From Bacteroidales bacterium (GTDB lineage Bacteria; Bacteroidota; Bacteroidia; Bacteroidales; JAADJA01), in contig JAGVPB010000043.1 in assembly GCA_020052415.1 (NCBI GenBank), positions 1 through 62,864 of the forward strand: a stretch of DNA of 62,864 nt. Direction: 5' to 3'. Below the pieces are notes generated by a model. That model was not told the DNA's origin and made no database searches. It saw only the letters and a program-made list of their open reading frames with translations. The position numbers were made by a program, and so were the translations under genes. Below are positions 55,153 through 62,864 of the stretch, in pieces. Numbering within the stretch: position 1 is the stretch's first letter; each line of letters opens with the position of its first letter.

Positions 55153-56811
55153 TTAAAACCCGATGTTGAACCCGGCGGAAACAATATTGTTCATACCTCT
55201 GAAAAATTCGGGAGTATATCTATTAACCTGTTCTTCGTCACCTGTAATATTACTGTTAATAAATTCAAAAAACAGGTAAGAATTGCTGATAAACTCATAA
55301 GTTGCCTTAATTGAGATGGTTTGATTTTGCCAGGTTACCCTTTCCATAAAAGGATGTGTATCCACGGTTTGATCAAGAGTATAATCATAATCCGGCCCAT
55401 GCTGGGCAAGCAGATAGTACGCCTTTAAATGCAGGCCGCGGAGCAATTTATATTGCAGGCAGATATAATATTCCTGTGAATTATCCCTAAGGTAAAATCC
55501 ATTGTTGTAATTGTTTGATGCGTAAGTTAAAGTCGGAACCCTGTGCTGGTAAGTTATCGGTGTTGACATTGTATATTCGCCCGTAACTGAAAGATTTTCA
55601 ATTAACAGGTTGCTGATTTTCATCCCCAATTTTGCACTCCAGAAATTATGAAGGGAATCATTGGTAATTCGTTCAACCTTAAGTTCATCAATATAGAAAG
55701 TGCCATATAAATGAAGGTGTTTTATCTGCCTGGAGCTTACATCGAAAAACATTTGTGAATTCTGGTTGTCAATGCCATTATTTAATGTATGGTCAACCGA
55801 TTTATAAAATAATATGGGAATAAGGTAGGCGGGTTGAACACTCATGTCGCTGTAAACAATTGAGTTCCCGAATGAAATGTCCAGTCTTTTCCAGGGATTG
55901 AATGTAAACATGTTGGCAGCAATATATTTAGGACGGTAAACTTCACGTGCCGGATTAGTTGAATAATATGAACGGCTGCTATCCACCTCCATCGAAACCA
56001 GCCAGCCGTGATAATAATTCAGTTCGAACCATTTCACCGGCTTAACTCTGAACTTAATCTGAGAAATGGATGGCGCCCTGTCGGTAAAAATAATTGCTCC
56101 GTGATTCCCATTTCCCCAGGTAAGATGATCTTTAACAATTCCAATTGATCCCCAATCCCAGGAATAGGTAATCCCACCCCGCATCTCACTGTAATCTCCA
56201 CCTCCGCCCTTGGTGGGCTTATATGCTCCCCCCTCCCTTTGGGTAAAATAATCGGGATTTGAGATCATTTTGGATTCTGTATTATCCCTGAGGCTTGCAT
56301 AAAATCCCCAGTGCTTTCCCATATAAGCAAATCCTTCAGCCCCGCCCCAGCGGTGGAATACATAACCTTTTTCGCTGAAAAAATAATTGATCCCCCAAAT
56401 GGGTTTTATCGAAAAAGTAAACAATTTGTCTTTGTAAAAAAGGCCTAAAGGGTTGATGGATGTTGCAAGGTTCTTCTTTTTTTTGAAAATGTTTAATTTT
56501 TTATAATCAGGTAACGAATCCACTTCAAGCTTATATTCAAGCAAATAAAAACCAAGATCCTTTATTTGCCGGCCATTCAAATTTTCTGAAACAGCTTTGG
56601 CCTCCAAAAGTTTGCCGGCTATAAAGTTCCTGCTGTAGGGTTTGATAACGGAATTGATTTCAATGATTTTGTTTGTAGCCAGTTCATCAATAAAACCATA
56701 AATGCCTTCGCTTGTAACATGCTGATAAACCTCCTGAGCCTGTACTAAAGAAATCGGAACAACAATAGAAATGATTAGTGAAAAAAGGATATGTTTGTTT
56801 TGCATCATCAA
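55153..56811 (-). CDS. Outer-membrane beta-barrel protein, Wzi-like (capsule assembly)
   Basis: 552 residues: signal peptide (ending VQAQ), a helical N-terminal domain (about 30-130) and many amphipathic strands ending in FNIGF, an outer-membrane C-terminus with terminal Phe. Features such as GGITYSWDWGSIGIVKDHLTWGNG resemble Wzi-type capsule-attachment proteins of Bacteroidota. It lies 17 bp after a sugar transferase gene, consistent with a polysaccharide export role. The exact family is moderately sure. Confidence 0.7.
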   Translation of the reverse strand: MMMQNKHILFSLIISIVVPISLVQAQEVYQHVTSEGIYGFIDELATNKIIEINSVIKPYSRNFIAGKLLEAKAVSENLNGRQIKDLGFYLLEYKLEVDSLPDYKKLNIFKKKKNLATSINPLGLFYKDKLFTFSIKPIWGINYFFSEKGYVFHRWGGAEGFAYMGKHWGFYASLRDNTESKMISNPDYFTQREGGAYKPTKGGGGDYSEMRGGITYSWDWGSIGIVKDHLTWGNGNHGAIIFTDRAPSISQIKFRVKPVKWFELNYYHGWLVSMEVDSSRSYYSTNPAREVYRPKYIAANMFTFNPWKRLDISFGNSIVYSDMSVQPAYLIPILFYKSVDHTLNNGIDNQNSQMFFDVSSRQIKHLHLYGTFYIDELKVERITNDSLHNFWSAKLGMKISNLLIENLSVTGEYTMSTPITYQHRVPTLTYASNNYNNGFYLRDNSQEYYICLQYKLLRGLHLKAYYLLAQHGPDYDYTLDQTVDTHPFMERVTWQNQTISIKATYEFISNSYLFFEFINSNITGDEEQVNRYTPEFFRGMNNIVSAGFNIGF

Positions 56812-56828
56812 TATTAATTTTAAAGGTA

Positions 56829-58388
56829 TCAGTTACTTCGCGCCCGTCTGAAAACAATATTCCAGGTCGCATGGAAAAAATATTTGACATCAGTCCATAC
56901 AGGATTCCGGAGGTAGGCATCAAGATACCTGTTTTCTGAATCCATAATTTCCTCTAAGGTTTTAGGCATATCGGCATAAAAAGGAGGGATAAGCCCGGGC
57001 TTGATCTTTAATCTTTTCTCCTTTAATTCTTCAGTATAAAGATTAAAATATTGCCTGCTCAAAGGCCTGACGCCCACCAGTTTCATATCACCCCGAAGCA
57101 GGTTGAATATCATCGGCAGTTCATCAATCCAGAATTTCCGCATAAATCTGCCCATTGCCGTTACCCTGAAATCGTTTTTGAACTTTCCCCCGTCCTGCAA
57201 CTGATTTCGCTGATAAATATATTCCTGCAGGTACTCCGAATAAGCATGCATGGTTCTCATTTTATAAACCCCGATCACCCTGCCGTTTTTCCCGTACCTT
57301 TGAAGGCGAACAAAAGGCCCGTAGGTTGGCTTGCCATCAAAAGCAGGTTCTTTAACCTTACGGGCAACAAAGTAAAAATTCCCCTCAATAAATTTTTCTT
57401 CGAGGCATTCAAAGCCACAGGAGTATAAACGGCCCAATGTTTCAGCTCTCGAAATAACCCTGTTTCTTCCAAGTGTCACATAAAAGTAGAATTTTTTTGT
57501 TATAAGCAGTTTCGGGAATACCCTGGTAAACAGAAAATCAAAGAAATAATAAATGTGGTTAAAACCAGGAGGGTATTCACTCAGAATCCGTTTTTTACGT
57601 AACTGGTAAGTTTCTGCACTGTTGATATAAATCCCACCGAAAGGAAGCCGGTGGTTTACCGATTCGAAAAATTTGTTGATCCATCTGAAGTCATTGACCC
57701 TGTGCAAATTAGTTATACTATTAAACGATCCTGCAGGCAATTTATCAATGTTGAACTGTGTGGTGGTCGAAACCAATAAATTTTGCGGATTACCCACATC
57801 AATAAACCTTGAGATAAAATTATAAACGTTAATGCTGGTTTCGTCAATAATGATATTTTTAATTTGCTCTCTAGTCTGAACATATTTCGCTTTTTCCTGC
57901 TCATCAAGGATAACTGACTTATCTGCAGGGAAGAGCTCAGGTTTAGAAATTTTAGTCTCATCAAATTCCGGAACAGTAACCGGTTTCAGGTATGAAAAGT
58001 AGAAATAGGCAAGGAAAATTTCCCACAGGGTTGATAAGAGTATGGTGCCGAAAACGATTAACCTCGAATAATAAAACATCCCGAAGGAATATATCAGGGT
58101 AGTGATAACCGCAAGGATGGTAAGGTTGGCTATGATAACTGGAACGACGGCATCTTTTGATTTTTTAGCTTTATAAACATCATATTTTGACAGGAATATT
58201 GAAACTACCATCCAGACGAGGCTGAAAAAAAGAAAGGGCAGGAAATAGTTTGGAAGATAAATTCTTACCGTTGCCGGCTTAATCCATGCAAAGAATAAAA
58301 ATGAAAGGAAAATGATGATAAAGTCAATTAATAGAAGGATGATCCTCCTTTTAAAAACCCTTTTTTGACCGGAGCTGTTGTTATCCAT
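56829..58388 (-). CDS. Polyprenyl-phosphate sugar-1-phosphate transferase (bacterial sugar transferase)
   Basis: 519 residues. Four N-terminal membrane helices, a central soluble part (about 160-330) and the C-terminal catalytic module: VYKMRTMHAYSEY, DFRVTAMGRFMRKFWIDELP with the catalytic Asp-Glu, and MFNLLRGDMKLVGVRPLS-like end. It starts glycan synthesis by moving a sugar-1-phosphate from a UDP-sugar onto undecaprenyl phosphate. The central region does not look like the usual nucleotide-sugar-sensing domain. First gene of a pair with the Wzi-like gene. Confidence 0.88.
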   Translation of the reverse strand: MDNNSSGQKRVFKRRIILLLIDFIIIFLSFLFFAWIKPATVRIYLPNYFLPFLFFSLVWMVVSIFLSKYDVYKAKKSKDAVVPVIIANLTILAVITTLIYSFGMFYYSRLIVFGTILLSTLWEIFLAYFYFSYLKPVTVPEFDETKISKPELFPADKSVILDEQEKAKYVQTREQIKNIIIDETSINVYNFISRFIDVGNPQNLLVSTTTQFNIDKLPAGSFNSITNLHRVNDFRWINKFFESVNHRLPFGGIYINSAETYQLRKKRILSEYPPGFNHIYYFFDFLFTRVFPKLLITKKFYFYVTLGRNRVISRAETLGRLYSCGFECLEEKFIEGNFYFVARKVKEPAFDGKPTYGPFVRLQRYGKNGRVIGVYKMRTMHAYSEYLQEYIYQRNQLQDGGKFKNDFRVTAMGRFMRKFWIDELPMIFNLLRGDMKLVGVRPLSRQYFNLYTEELKEKRLKIKPGLIPPFYADMPKTLEEIMDSENRYLDAYLRNPVWTDVKYFFHATWNIVFRRARSN

Positions 58389-58498
58389 TCTGTTTTGCAG
58401 GAATTGTAAAATTATTCAAAAAAGAGATATCCAATATTAAACATTACTGTTCTGTTTGTCTTTCAAAAATCTTTTTTGATTTATAAAAAATAAGTTAA

Positions 58499-58596
58499 GA
58501 GACTGTTTAAAAATGAAAAATTATGTTTGCATCTGGAAAATAAATTTTTCCCATTGACGAGTAAAAACCATACTATTTAAAAATTTAAACAGTCTC
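58499..58596. mobile_element. 98-bp MITE-like element with TAA target duplication
   Basis: Perfect terminal inverted repeats: GAGACTGTTTAAA (58499-58511) and its complement (58584-58596), flanked on both sides by TAA (58496-58498 and 58597-58599). It holds no open frame. It sits exactly at the stop codon of the FemAB-like gene: without it that gene would end in ATT TAA, and with it the stop is TAG whose G is the first element base. Confidence 0.7.
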
Positions 58597-59627
58597 TAAA
58601 TCTTTTTAAGCAGAGAAAGAATATTAAACCCTACCTCCGTAATGACATATACAAATTTATTATTAATCCTTCCAAACCTGCCATAGTTTACCAAATCTCC
58701 GCCAAATTTGGCCTTAAACTCACGTACACCATAGTCTCTGTTTGGAACGCCAACCCCCATAAAATCAAAAGTTAGGATGTTGTTTTTTAAGGCATAGTCA
58801 ATGGCAGCCCATGTTGCCAGAACGCTCGGATAGAGATTTTTAAATTCTTCATCCAAACCGCAAACGTACCATTCATAGATTGACTTATTGTTAAATACAG
58901 GCGATAGAATACCTCCAATGACCCTGTCATTGTACTTGACCAACCGGATAATGCCGAGTTTTCCGGTTTTTGATTGCTCATAAAAATTCTCAAAAAAGTT
59001 CCAACCGGGGAGGGGCTTTTTAACTTTATATTTATATAAATAAACCAGAATTTCATAAAACTCCTTCACTTCCTTAACCGATTCAGGTTCGGCAATAACA
59101 GCTCCCGCTTTCAGACCCTTTTTTATTTGCCTGAGCTTGCTGCTGCTGATCCGTTGTTTAACAACTTCTTCTGAAGAAGTATCAACCAGATAGTTCAGTC
59201 GCTCAAGATACCTGAACCCGTTTTGCAAAAAAACTTTTTTACTGTCATGAACATCCGTAAAGTTCCTGAATTGAATAAAAACAGACTTGTTTTTCACCCT
59301 GAAAATCAATTCCTTTAATAGTTCATCAAGAACCTGATCGGTTTCTTTTAGTTCAATATCTATCAAAGGCCCGCCATAAACGACCGTTCGTGCGGAAAAA
59401 TATCCCATAAAGTTTGAATATTCCCTGATAATAACTGCAAGCAACAATCCTGTGACTTTACCATCTTCCATTGTCATAACAGGAACCGGATCGAATTTTC
59501 GGGAGTTCTTAAACAATTGGAACATTTCCACCGATTGAAATACTGTTCCTTTAGGATGATTATTGACAAAATCATTCCATCGTTCAAAGTCAATCTTTTT
59601 ATAATCTGAAATAATCCGGGTTTGCAT
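58596..59627 (-). CDS. FemAB/GNAT-like aminoacyl or acyl transferase
   Basis: 343 residues with the double-GNAT appearance of FemX/PEP-CTERM-type transferases. An N-terminal WNDFVNNHPKGTVFQSVEMF and central YKVKKPLPGWNFFENFYE, plus FDFMGVGVPNRDYGVREFKAKFGG near the end, are typical. These enzymes add amino acids to peptidoglycan or acyl groups to sugars. Context (sugar transferase, VanZ, DUF354, WecB on the same strand) suggests work on a surface glycan. Its stop codon was rewritten, without protein change, by the MITE-like element. Confidence 0.75.
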   Translation of the reverse strand: MQTRIISDYKKIDFERWNDFVNNHPKGTVFQSVEMFQLFKNSRKFDPVPVMTMEDGKVTGLLLAVIIREYSNFMGYFSARTVVYGGPLIDIELKETDQVLDELLKELIFRVKNKSVFIQFRNFTDVHDSKKVFLQNGFRYLERLNYLVDTSSEEVVKQRISSSKLRQIKKGLKAGAVIAEPESVKEVKEFYEILVYLYKYKVKKPLPGWNFFENFYEQSKTGKLGIIRLVKYNDRVIGGILSPVFNNKSIYEWYVCGLDEEFKNLYPSVLATWAAIDYALKNNILTFDFMGVGVPNRDYGVREFKAKFGGDLVNYGRFGRINNKFVYVITEVGFNILSLLKKI

Positions 59628-59632
59628 CAGGT

Positions 59633-60025
59633 TTATTTTTTTAGTTTTAAACGCACCAAAGTTAAAACTAATATTCCAAGCGTCACTCCAAGTGCATTTG
59701 CCAGCAGGTCATTGATATTGAAGGCTCTGTATGGCAGGAAATATTGAACCCATTCAGTAACTGCTGCAAAAAGTAAAAGAGCCATAATCCAGCCAAACGC
59801 TTTTACTGTCCAGGTCGAAATGATTTCTTTATCAATCCAGGTAAAAGCAACCAAAGGTATATAAACCAAACAATGCAAAAGGTAATCCAGGCGGATAGAT
59901 ACTAAAAATATGTGATTGATTGATGATCCACTGTTGATAGGTAATACTGACATCAGAATCAGAAATACCGTATAGAGATAAAACAATTTCCATCGTAAAA
60001 CAATCTGCTGTAAAAAAGATAACAT
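59633..60025 (-). CDS. VanZ family membrane protein
   Basis: 130 residues, four membrane helices, with the VanZ pattern in the third and fourth: AAVTEWVQYFLPYRAFNINDLLANALGVTLG (conserved Glu, Gln, Arg, Asp and Asn). The VanZ role is not well defined; some confer teicoplanin tolerance and others belong to polysaccharide clusters. It is 5 bp after the FemAB-like start and 4 bp from the DUF354 gene, so the three are cotranscribed. Confidence 0.85.
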   Translation of the reverse strand: MLSFLQQIVLRWKLFYLYTVFLILMSVLPINSGSSINHIFLVSIRLDYLLHCLVYIPLVAFTWIDKEIISTWTVKAFGWIMALLLFAAVTEWVQYFLPYRAFNINDLLANALGVTLGILVLTLVRLKLKK

Positions 60026-60029
60026 AATT

Positions 60030-61118
60030 CTATTTGAAATTATATTGAAAATCCGGATTGGTTTTCATGATCCTGACACTTTCCGGATAATTTTCGACAA
60101 ACCAAACCAGGAAAGCAGTTACGTCTATCTTTTCACTTAGCATTTTTTGCCGGCGTTTTTGCCATTCAGCTTTCAGGTCGGGCATTGCAAGGAGTTCATC
60201 AATTTTCGAAAGCATTTTTTTAAAATCTTCCGGTAGAAATGAATAGCATAGCCCATACTTCTTCTCAAGTTCGTTCGGCACAGATAACCGGCCTGCAAAT
60301 GTATTGCATTTTAAAGCAGGTGTTCCCAAAACAGCCGCTTCAGAGGTCATGGTCTGGCTTTCGCCAACATATAATTTAGCAAAAGCAAGGATAGAATGCA
60401 TTACTTCAGGACGATCAGGAATACGATAAGAAATAAATTCCGGAGCTATCTGTGATTCCGTTGAAATAAAAACCCTACCTTTTTTTTCGAGTTTTCTTAC
60501 AAGTTCCTTTTTTTGTTCATACGACATTCCCTTTTGGCCAATATCATGATGGGCCATGAAGGAATTAAACCTGACAATAAAATATATAGCATCTGTGTTC
60601 AGTCCAAGCAAATCAAAAACAGTGGGATCCGGTTTGAACTGGTTGGGATGCAGGTAAGCCAGTTCATGAAATCCATTGTAAACTATATGGTCTCCTCCCC
60701 TCTTTTCGTATTCAAGACTTGAAGGCGTCAGGATATTTGAAGCTTTATTCGCAAAACGTGCAAAAACCGGTGTGACTGTCATATCATCATCGTCGAGCCC
60801 AATTGCTTTCATTTTGGTAAATTTCGAGACCAATGGCAGGTTCATAGAAACACCCAGTCCCAGCTCAGGTTTGATATTTCTGACAATCCGAATGGTCTTT
60901 ATCAAGAAGAACAATTGGTAAAAATATTTTAGAAATAAACCCTTTCCCTTCGAACCCATTTTGGTATATCTTAAGCTATAAAAGCTGGCTAAATGCTCAA
61001 TTACGGGCTCCGATTTAATTAGAAAATCTGATCGTATGCCTTTAATTTCCAGTTCTCCGGCCAGGTTCCTGAACAGGTGGATATGGCCGGGGTGGTTGAT
61101 TTCGAAAAGAAGAGTCAA
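60030..61118 (-). CDS. DUF354 protein, GT-B/UDP-GlcNAc epimerase-like fold
   Basis: 362 residues. N-terminal FEINHPGHIHLFRNLAGEL and central RFNSFMAHHDIGQKGMSYEQK with SQTMTSEAAVLGTPALKCNT, the C-terminal nucleotide-sugar-like motif, identify DUF354, a family with a WecB/GT-B fold. Members are found in archaeal and bacterial surface-glycan loci and may be glycosyltransferases or epimerases. It is first in a minus-strand operon with VanZ and FemAB-like genes. The exact activity is unknown. Confidence 0.82.
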   Translation of the reverse strand: MTLLFEINHPGHIHLFRNLAGELEIKGIRSDFLIKSEPVIEHLASFYSLRYTKMGSKGKGLFLKYFYQLFFLIKTIRIVRNIKPELGLGVSMNLPLVSKFTKMKAIGLDDDDMTVTPVFARFANKASNILTPSSLEYEKRGGDHIVYNGFHELAYLHPNQFKPDPTVFDLLGLNTDAIYFIVRFNSFMAHHDIGQKGMSYEQKKELVRKLEKKGRVFISTESQIAPEFISYRIPDRPEVMHSILAFAKLYVGESQTMTSEAAVLGTPALKCNTFAGRLSVPNELEKKYGLCYSFLPEDFKKMLSKIDELLAMPDLKAEWQKRRQKMLSEKIDVTAFLVWFVENYPESVRIMKTNPDFQYNFK

Positions 61119-61199
61119 TTTCTTTTTATATTAAAATTATGCAAACACGCATTTTCTAATGCTTTATGGCAACATAGCCTCGTATTTAAGAATGATCTA

Positions 61200-61327
61200 A
61201 AAATTAATTCCCTTTATTTCGTCAGTACTATTCCAGGGATAAATTTCAGCGCCATTGCTTCTTTTTTGATATGTTGAACCTGCATAGACAATTTCACTAA
61301 TTCCGCCTCAGCATTTCTTTTTATCAT
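61200..61327 (-). pseudogene. Possible remnant of an AAA ATPase-type gene
   Basis: An ATG at 61327 opens MIKRNAEAELVKLSMQVQHI, reminiscent of the start of DUF4143-type AAA ATPases, but it stops after 26 codons; the next frame continues SNGAEIYPWNSTDEIKGINF before a stop. It may be a decayed fragment or chance. The 440-bp gap 61119-61558 has no other gene. Confidence 0.25.
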
Positions 61328-61423
61328 TGCACAAATTTACAACTTTGGAATCAGATTCCATAATTGTAAAACTTAAAATGTTAAAAATAAATATATGCCA
61401 TTGACCAGCCTGCGTCTGGCAGG

Positions 61424-61512
61424 TTCACAGATTAAAAATTAACAGACGTGCTACCGGTCTGTCAATAAATTTTCACAAAATGAACAACCATTGGTTGTTT
61501 AAAATCTGTGAA
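61424..61512. repeat. Short inverted-repeat element upstream of the DUF354 gene
   Basis: A perfect 10-bp inverted repeat TTCACAGATT (61424-61433) / AATCTGTGAA (61503-61512) encloses 69 bp with a smaller CAGAC...GTCTG palindrome. Just outside lies CCTGC-GTCTG-GCAGG (61409-61423). It is MITE- or REP-like, with no open frame. Confidence 0.5.
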
Positions 61513-61558
61513 TCTGTGGCTACTAAAGATAAAATAGTGGATGAGTGGTAACATCAAT

Positions 61559-62734
61559 TTAATAATCCAACAATTCTTTAACAATCCGTTCTGCCGTTTT
61601 TCCATCCCACAATTCCGGCCTTACCGGATTTCGTTTCATCATTAGGGAATGGTGGTATTCGTTTCTCAGTTTTTCAATGTCATTTCCTACGAGCACACTT
61701 GCTCCGCCATGCTTGCGCAGGGTAACAGGTCTCTCTGTGTTCCAGCGTAGCGTAAGGCACGGTGTTCCCAATATTGTGCACTCTTCCTGAAGACCTCCGC
61801 TATCAGTCAATAATACCCGGGCTCCCATATTTAATCGCAACATTTCAAGATATCCCACCGGATGAAGCAAGATCATCCTATCTGATTCTTTCAGAATATC
61901 CCATAGACCAAACAATTCAAGCTGCTTCAAAGCACGGGGATGGATCGGCCAGATCACCGGCATATCTCTGCTTACTTCTTCGGTCAGGAAATCCGTGATT
62001 GGTCCGAATATTTCCTTTTGATCAACATTCGAAGGACGATGCAATGTAACAACGGCATAATTATTCTCCTCCGGAACCTTAAATGGCCGTTCAAAAAGAA
62101 GATTGTTTCCAATGATCCCGTAAATATCAAGCGCCTCTGCTTTACGACGGTTAGCTTCCAGGGTATCAATCATAATATTTCCGACAAACTTTATCCTATC
62201 CTCCGATACTCCTTCTTTACGAAGGTTATCACCTGAAATGTGATCGGGCGTGAATAACAAATCCGAGAGCCGGTCGGTTACCAGCCGGTTGATTTCTTCA
62301 GGCATATTCAGGTCCCCTGAGCGTAAGCCTGCCTCAATGTGTGCGCATTTTATATGCTCCTTTTTAGCAGTAACGGATCCAGCAAGAGTCGCATTTACAT
62401 CTCCCACTACCACTACCCAATCGGGTTTTTCTTTTTGCAATACTTTTTCAAAAGCGATCATGGTGTTACCCACCTGTTCAGCATGTGTTCCCGAACCAAT
62501 ACCAAGATTAATATCCGCCTCCGGTATTCCTAATTCCTCAAAAAATGTTTGTGAAAGGCGATTATCATAGTGCTGACCGGTGTGAACGAGTAAGTGTTTG
62601 ATGGGTTCAATGTTCGAAGTTCGATGTTCGAAGTTTCTCGATTGCAATTGTGAATTGAATGCAACAATTGCTTTGATAAATGGGGCGATTTTCATAAAAT
62701 TAGGTCTGGCACCTACGAGGGAAATAATTTTCAT
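61559..62734 (-). CDS. wecB: UDP-N-acetylglucosamine 2-epimerase (non-hydrolysing)
   Basis: 391 residues. Converts UDP-GlcNAc to UDP-ManNAc for surface polysaccharide. Motifs: VGARPNFMKIAP, VHTGQHYD, VVVGDVNATLAGS, HIEAGLRSGDLNMPEEINRLVTD, VTLHRPSNVD, LLTDSGGLQEEC and GTPCLTLRWNTERP, including the regulatory and catalytic residues. Odd: residues about 27-44 (FNSQLQSRNFEHRTSNIEP region) do not belong to the family and come from a TTCGAACATCGAACTTCGAA repeat inserted in frame between helix 1 and the second strand. The reading frame is otherwise complete. Last gene before the right edge. Confidence 0.93.
   Translation of the reverse strand: MKIISLVGARPNFMKIAPFIKAIVAFNSQLQSRNFEHRTSNIEPIKHLLVHTGQHYDNRLSQTFFEELGIPEADINLGIGSGTHAEQVGNTMIAFEKVLQKEKPDWVVVVGDVNATLAGSVTAKKEHIKCAHIEAGLRSGDLNMPEEINRLVTDRLSDLLFTPDHISGDNLRKEGVSEDRIKFVGNIMIDTLEANRRKAEALDIYGIIGNNLLFERPFKVPEENNYAVVTLHRPSNVDQKEIFGPITDFLTEEVSRDMPVIWPIHPRALKQLELFGLWDILKESDRMILLHPVGYLEMLRLNMGARVLLTDSGGLQEECTILGTPCLTLRWNTERPVTLRKHGGASVLVGNDIEKLRNEYHHSLMMKRNPVRPELWDGKTAERIVKELLDY
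62606..62660. repeat. Intergenic-type repeat read in frame inside wecB
   Basis: TTCAATGTTCGAAGTTCGATG and the adjoining TTCGAAG copies are direct repeats of a TTCGA-type unit of the sort usually seen between Bacteroidota genes. Here they encode about 18 extra residues in WecB. Confidence 0.6.
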
Positions 62735-62747
62735 TAATAAAGTAAAT

Positions 62748-62864
62748 TTAAAAAGACTTGGGGTGTCTTCTTTTTCTAAAAGCTTCGGAAATATTTGCCG
62801 GAACAGATCGCGAGCTTCTTCTTATACCGCTTGCACATTCAATATAGTCCAATTTCGTCTACGC
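62748..62864 (-). pseudogene. Fragment of an S23-type four-helix-bundle protein
   Basis: The minus strand reads SGIRRSSRSVPANISEAF then RKRRHPKSF followed by TAA at 62748-62750. This is the conserved central helix of the 23S-rRNA-intervening-sequence (four-helix bundle) protein family. The frame has a TAG upstream at 62859-62861 and is cut short after KSF, where intact members continue for about 50 residues. It is a decayed remnant at the window edge. Confidence 0.6.

Noticed and set aside
1-62864. rRNA, tRNA or prophage genes
   Set aside because: No cloverleaf with conserved TψC/anticodon features, rRNA core sequence, integrase or phage structural gene was recognised by eye; a tRNA scan was not possible.

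Overview
The window looks like chromosomal DNA from an AT-rich anaerobic member of the Bacteroidota, probably in the Bacteroidales/Marinilabiliales sphere. Several things point there. There are type IX secretion (T9SS) cargo proteins with C-terminal sorting domains, and Bacteroidota-specific families (DUF4292, DUF4837, RprXY-type two-component system). Promoter -7 boxes match the Bacteroidota TAnnTTTG consensus. Fatty-acid genes (acyl-CoA dehydrogenase, EtfAB, a membrane Fe-S oxidoreductase, IcmF) suit an anaerobe. No rRNA, tRNA, CRISPR array, prophage or complete transposon was seen.

Layout. 1-2835: a gingipain-like C25 peptidase cut by the left edge. 2836-9309: a nested palindrome, a polysaccharide flippase, then dut, a TPR lipoprotein, a DUF4292 lipoprotein and an EnvC-like protein. 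9315-15823: an island of T9SS cargo genes. One caspase-fold gene is split here by a REP-associated tyrosine transposase (RAYT) flanked by inverted REP-like hairpins, and two more copies of the same repeat lie nearby. 15824-18933: DUF4837 lipoprotein, MltD-type lytic transglycosylase, tatA. 19270-21678: a peptidylarginine deiminase closely resembling Porphyromonas PPAD. 21830-23079: a Fic protein with a 12-bp tandem repeat over its promoter. 23074-26778: a tightly overlapping operon of a KamA-type lysine 2,3-aminomutase, two ATP-grasp ligases and a GNAT acetyltransferase. This is my best candidate for an undescribed biosynthetic system.

27162-30611: mtnA plus a class II aldolase (methylthioribose/5-deoxyribose disposal), two small envelope proteins, and tag. 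30715-36027: two DUF3857/transglutaminase-like secreted proteins and an MFS transporter. 36142-42325: nitronate monooxygenase-like protein, acyl-CoA dehydrogenase, EtfB, EtfA and, convergent, an EtfD/EMO-like membrane Fe-S oxidoreductase, forming an electron route from acyl-CoA to the quinone pool. 42443-45956: RprX/RprY-like two-component system and a serine hydrolase. 46121-50622: a butyrate-kinase-fold protein whose nucleotide motifs are degraded, next to a fused B12-dependent acyl-CoA mutase (IcmF). 50740-55059: pgi, a coiled-coil membrane protein, a C69 dipeptidase. 55153-62734: envelope polysaccharide genes (Wzi-like, sugar transferase, FemAB/GNAT-like, VanZ, DUF354, wecB) with a 98-bp MITE-like element. 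The right edge holds a four-helix-bundle (S23) gene remnant.

Several TTG start codons suggested by longest open frames sit inside TAnnTTTG promoter boxes, so I moved those starts to the next in-frame codon. All function calls rest on reading motifs by eye; no database search was run. Comparisons with named reference proteins are from memory.
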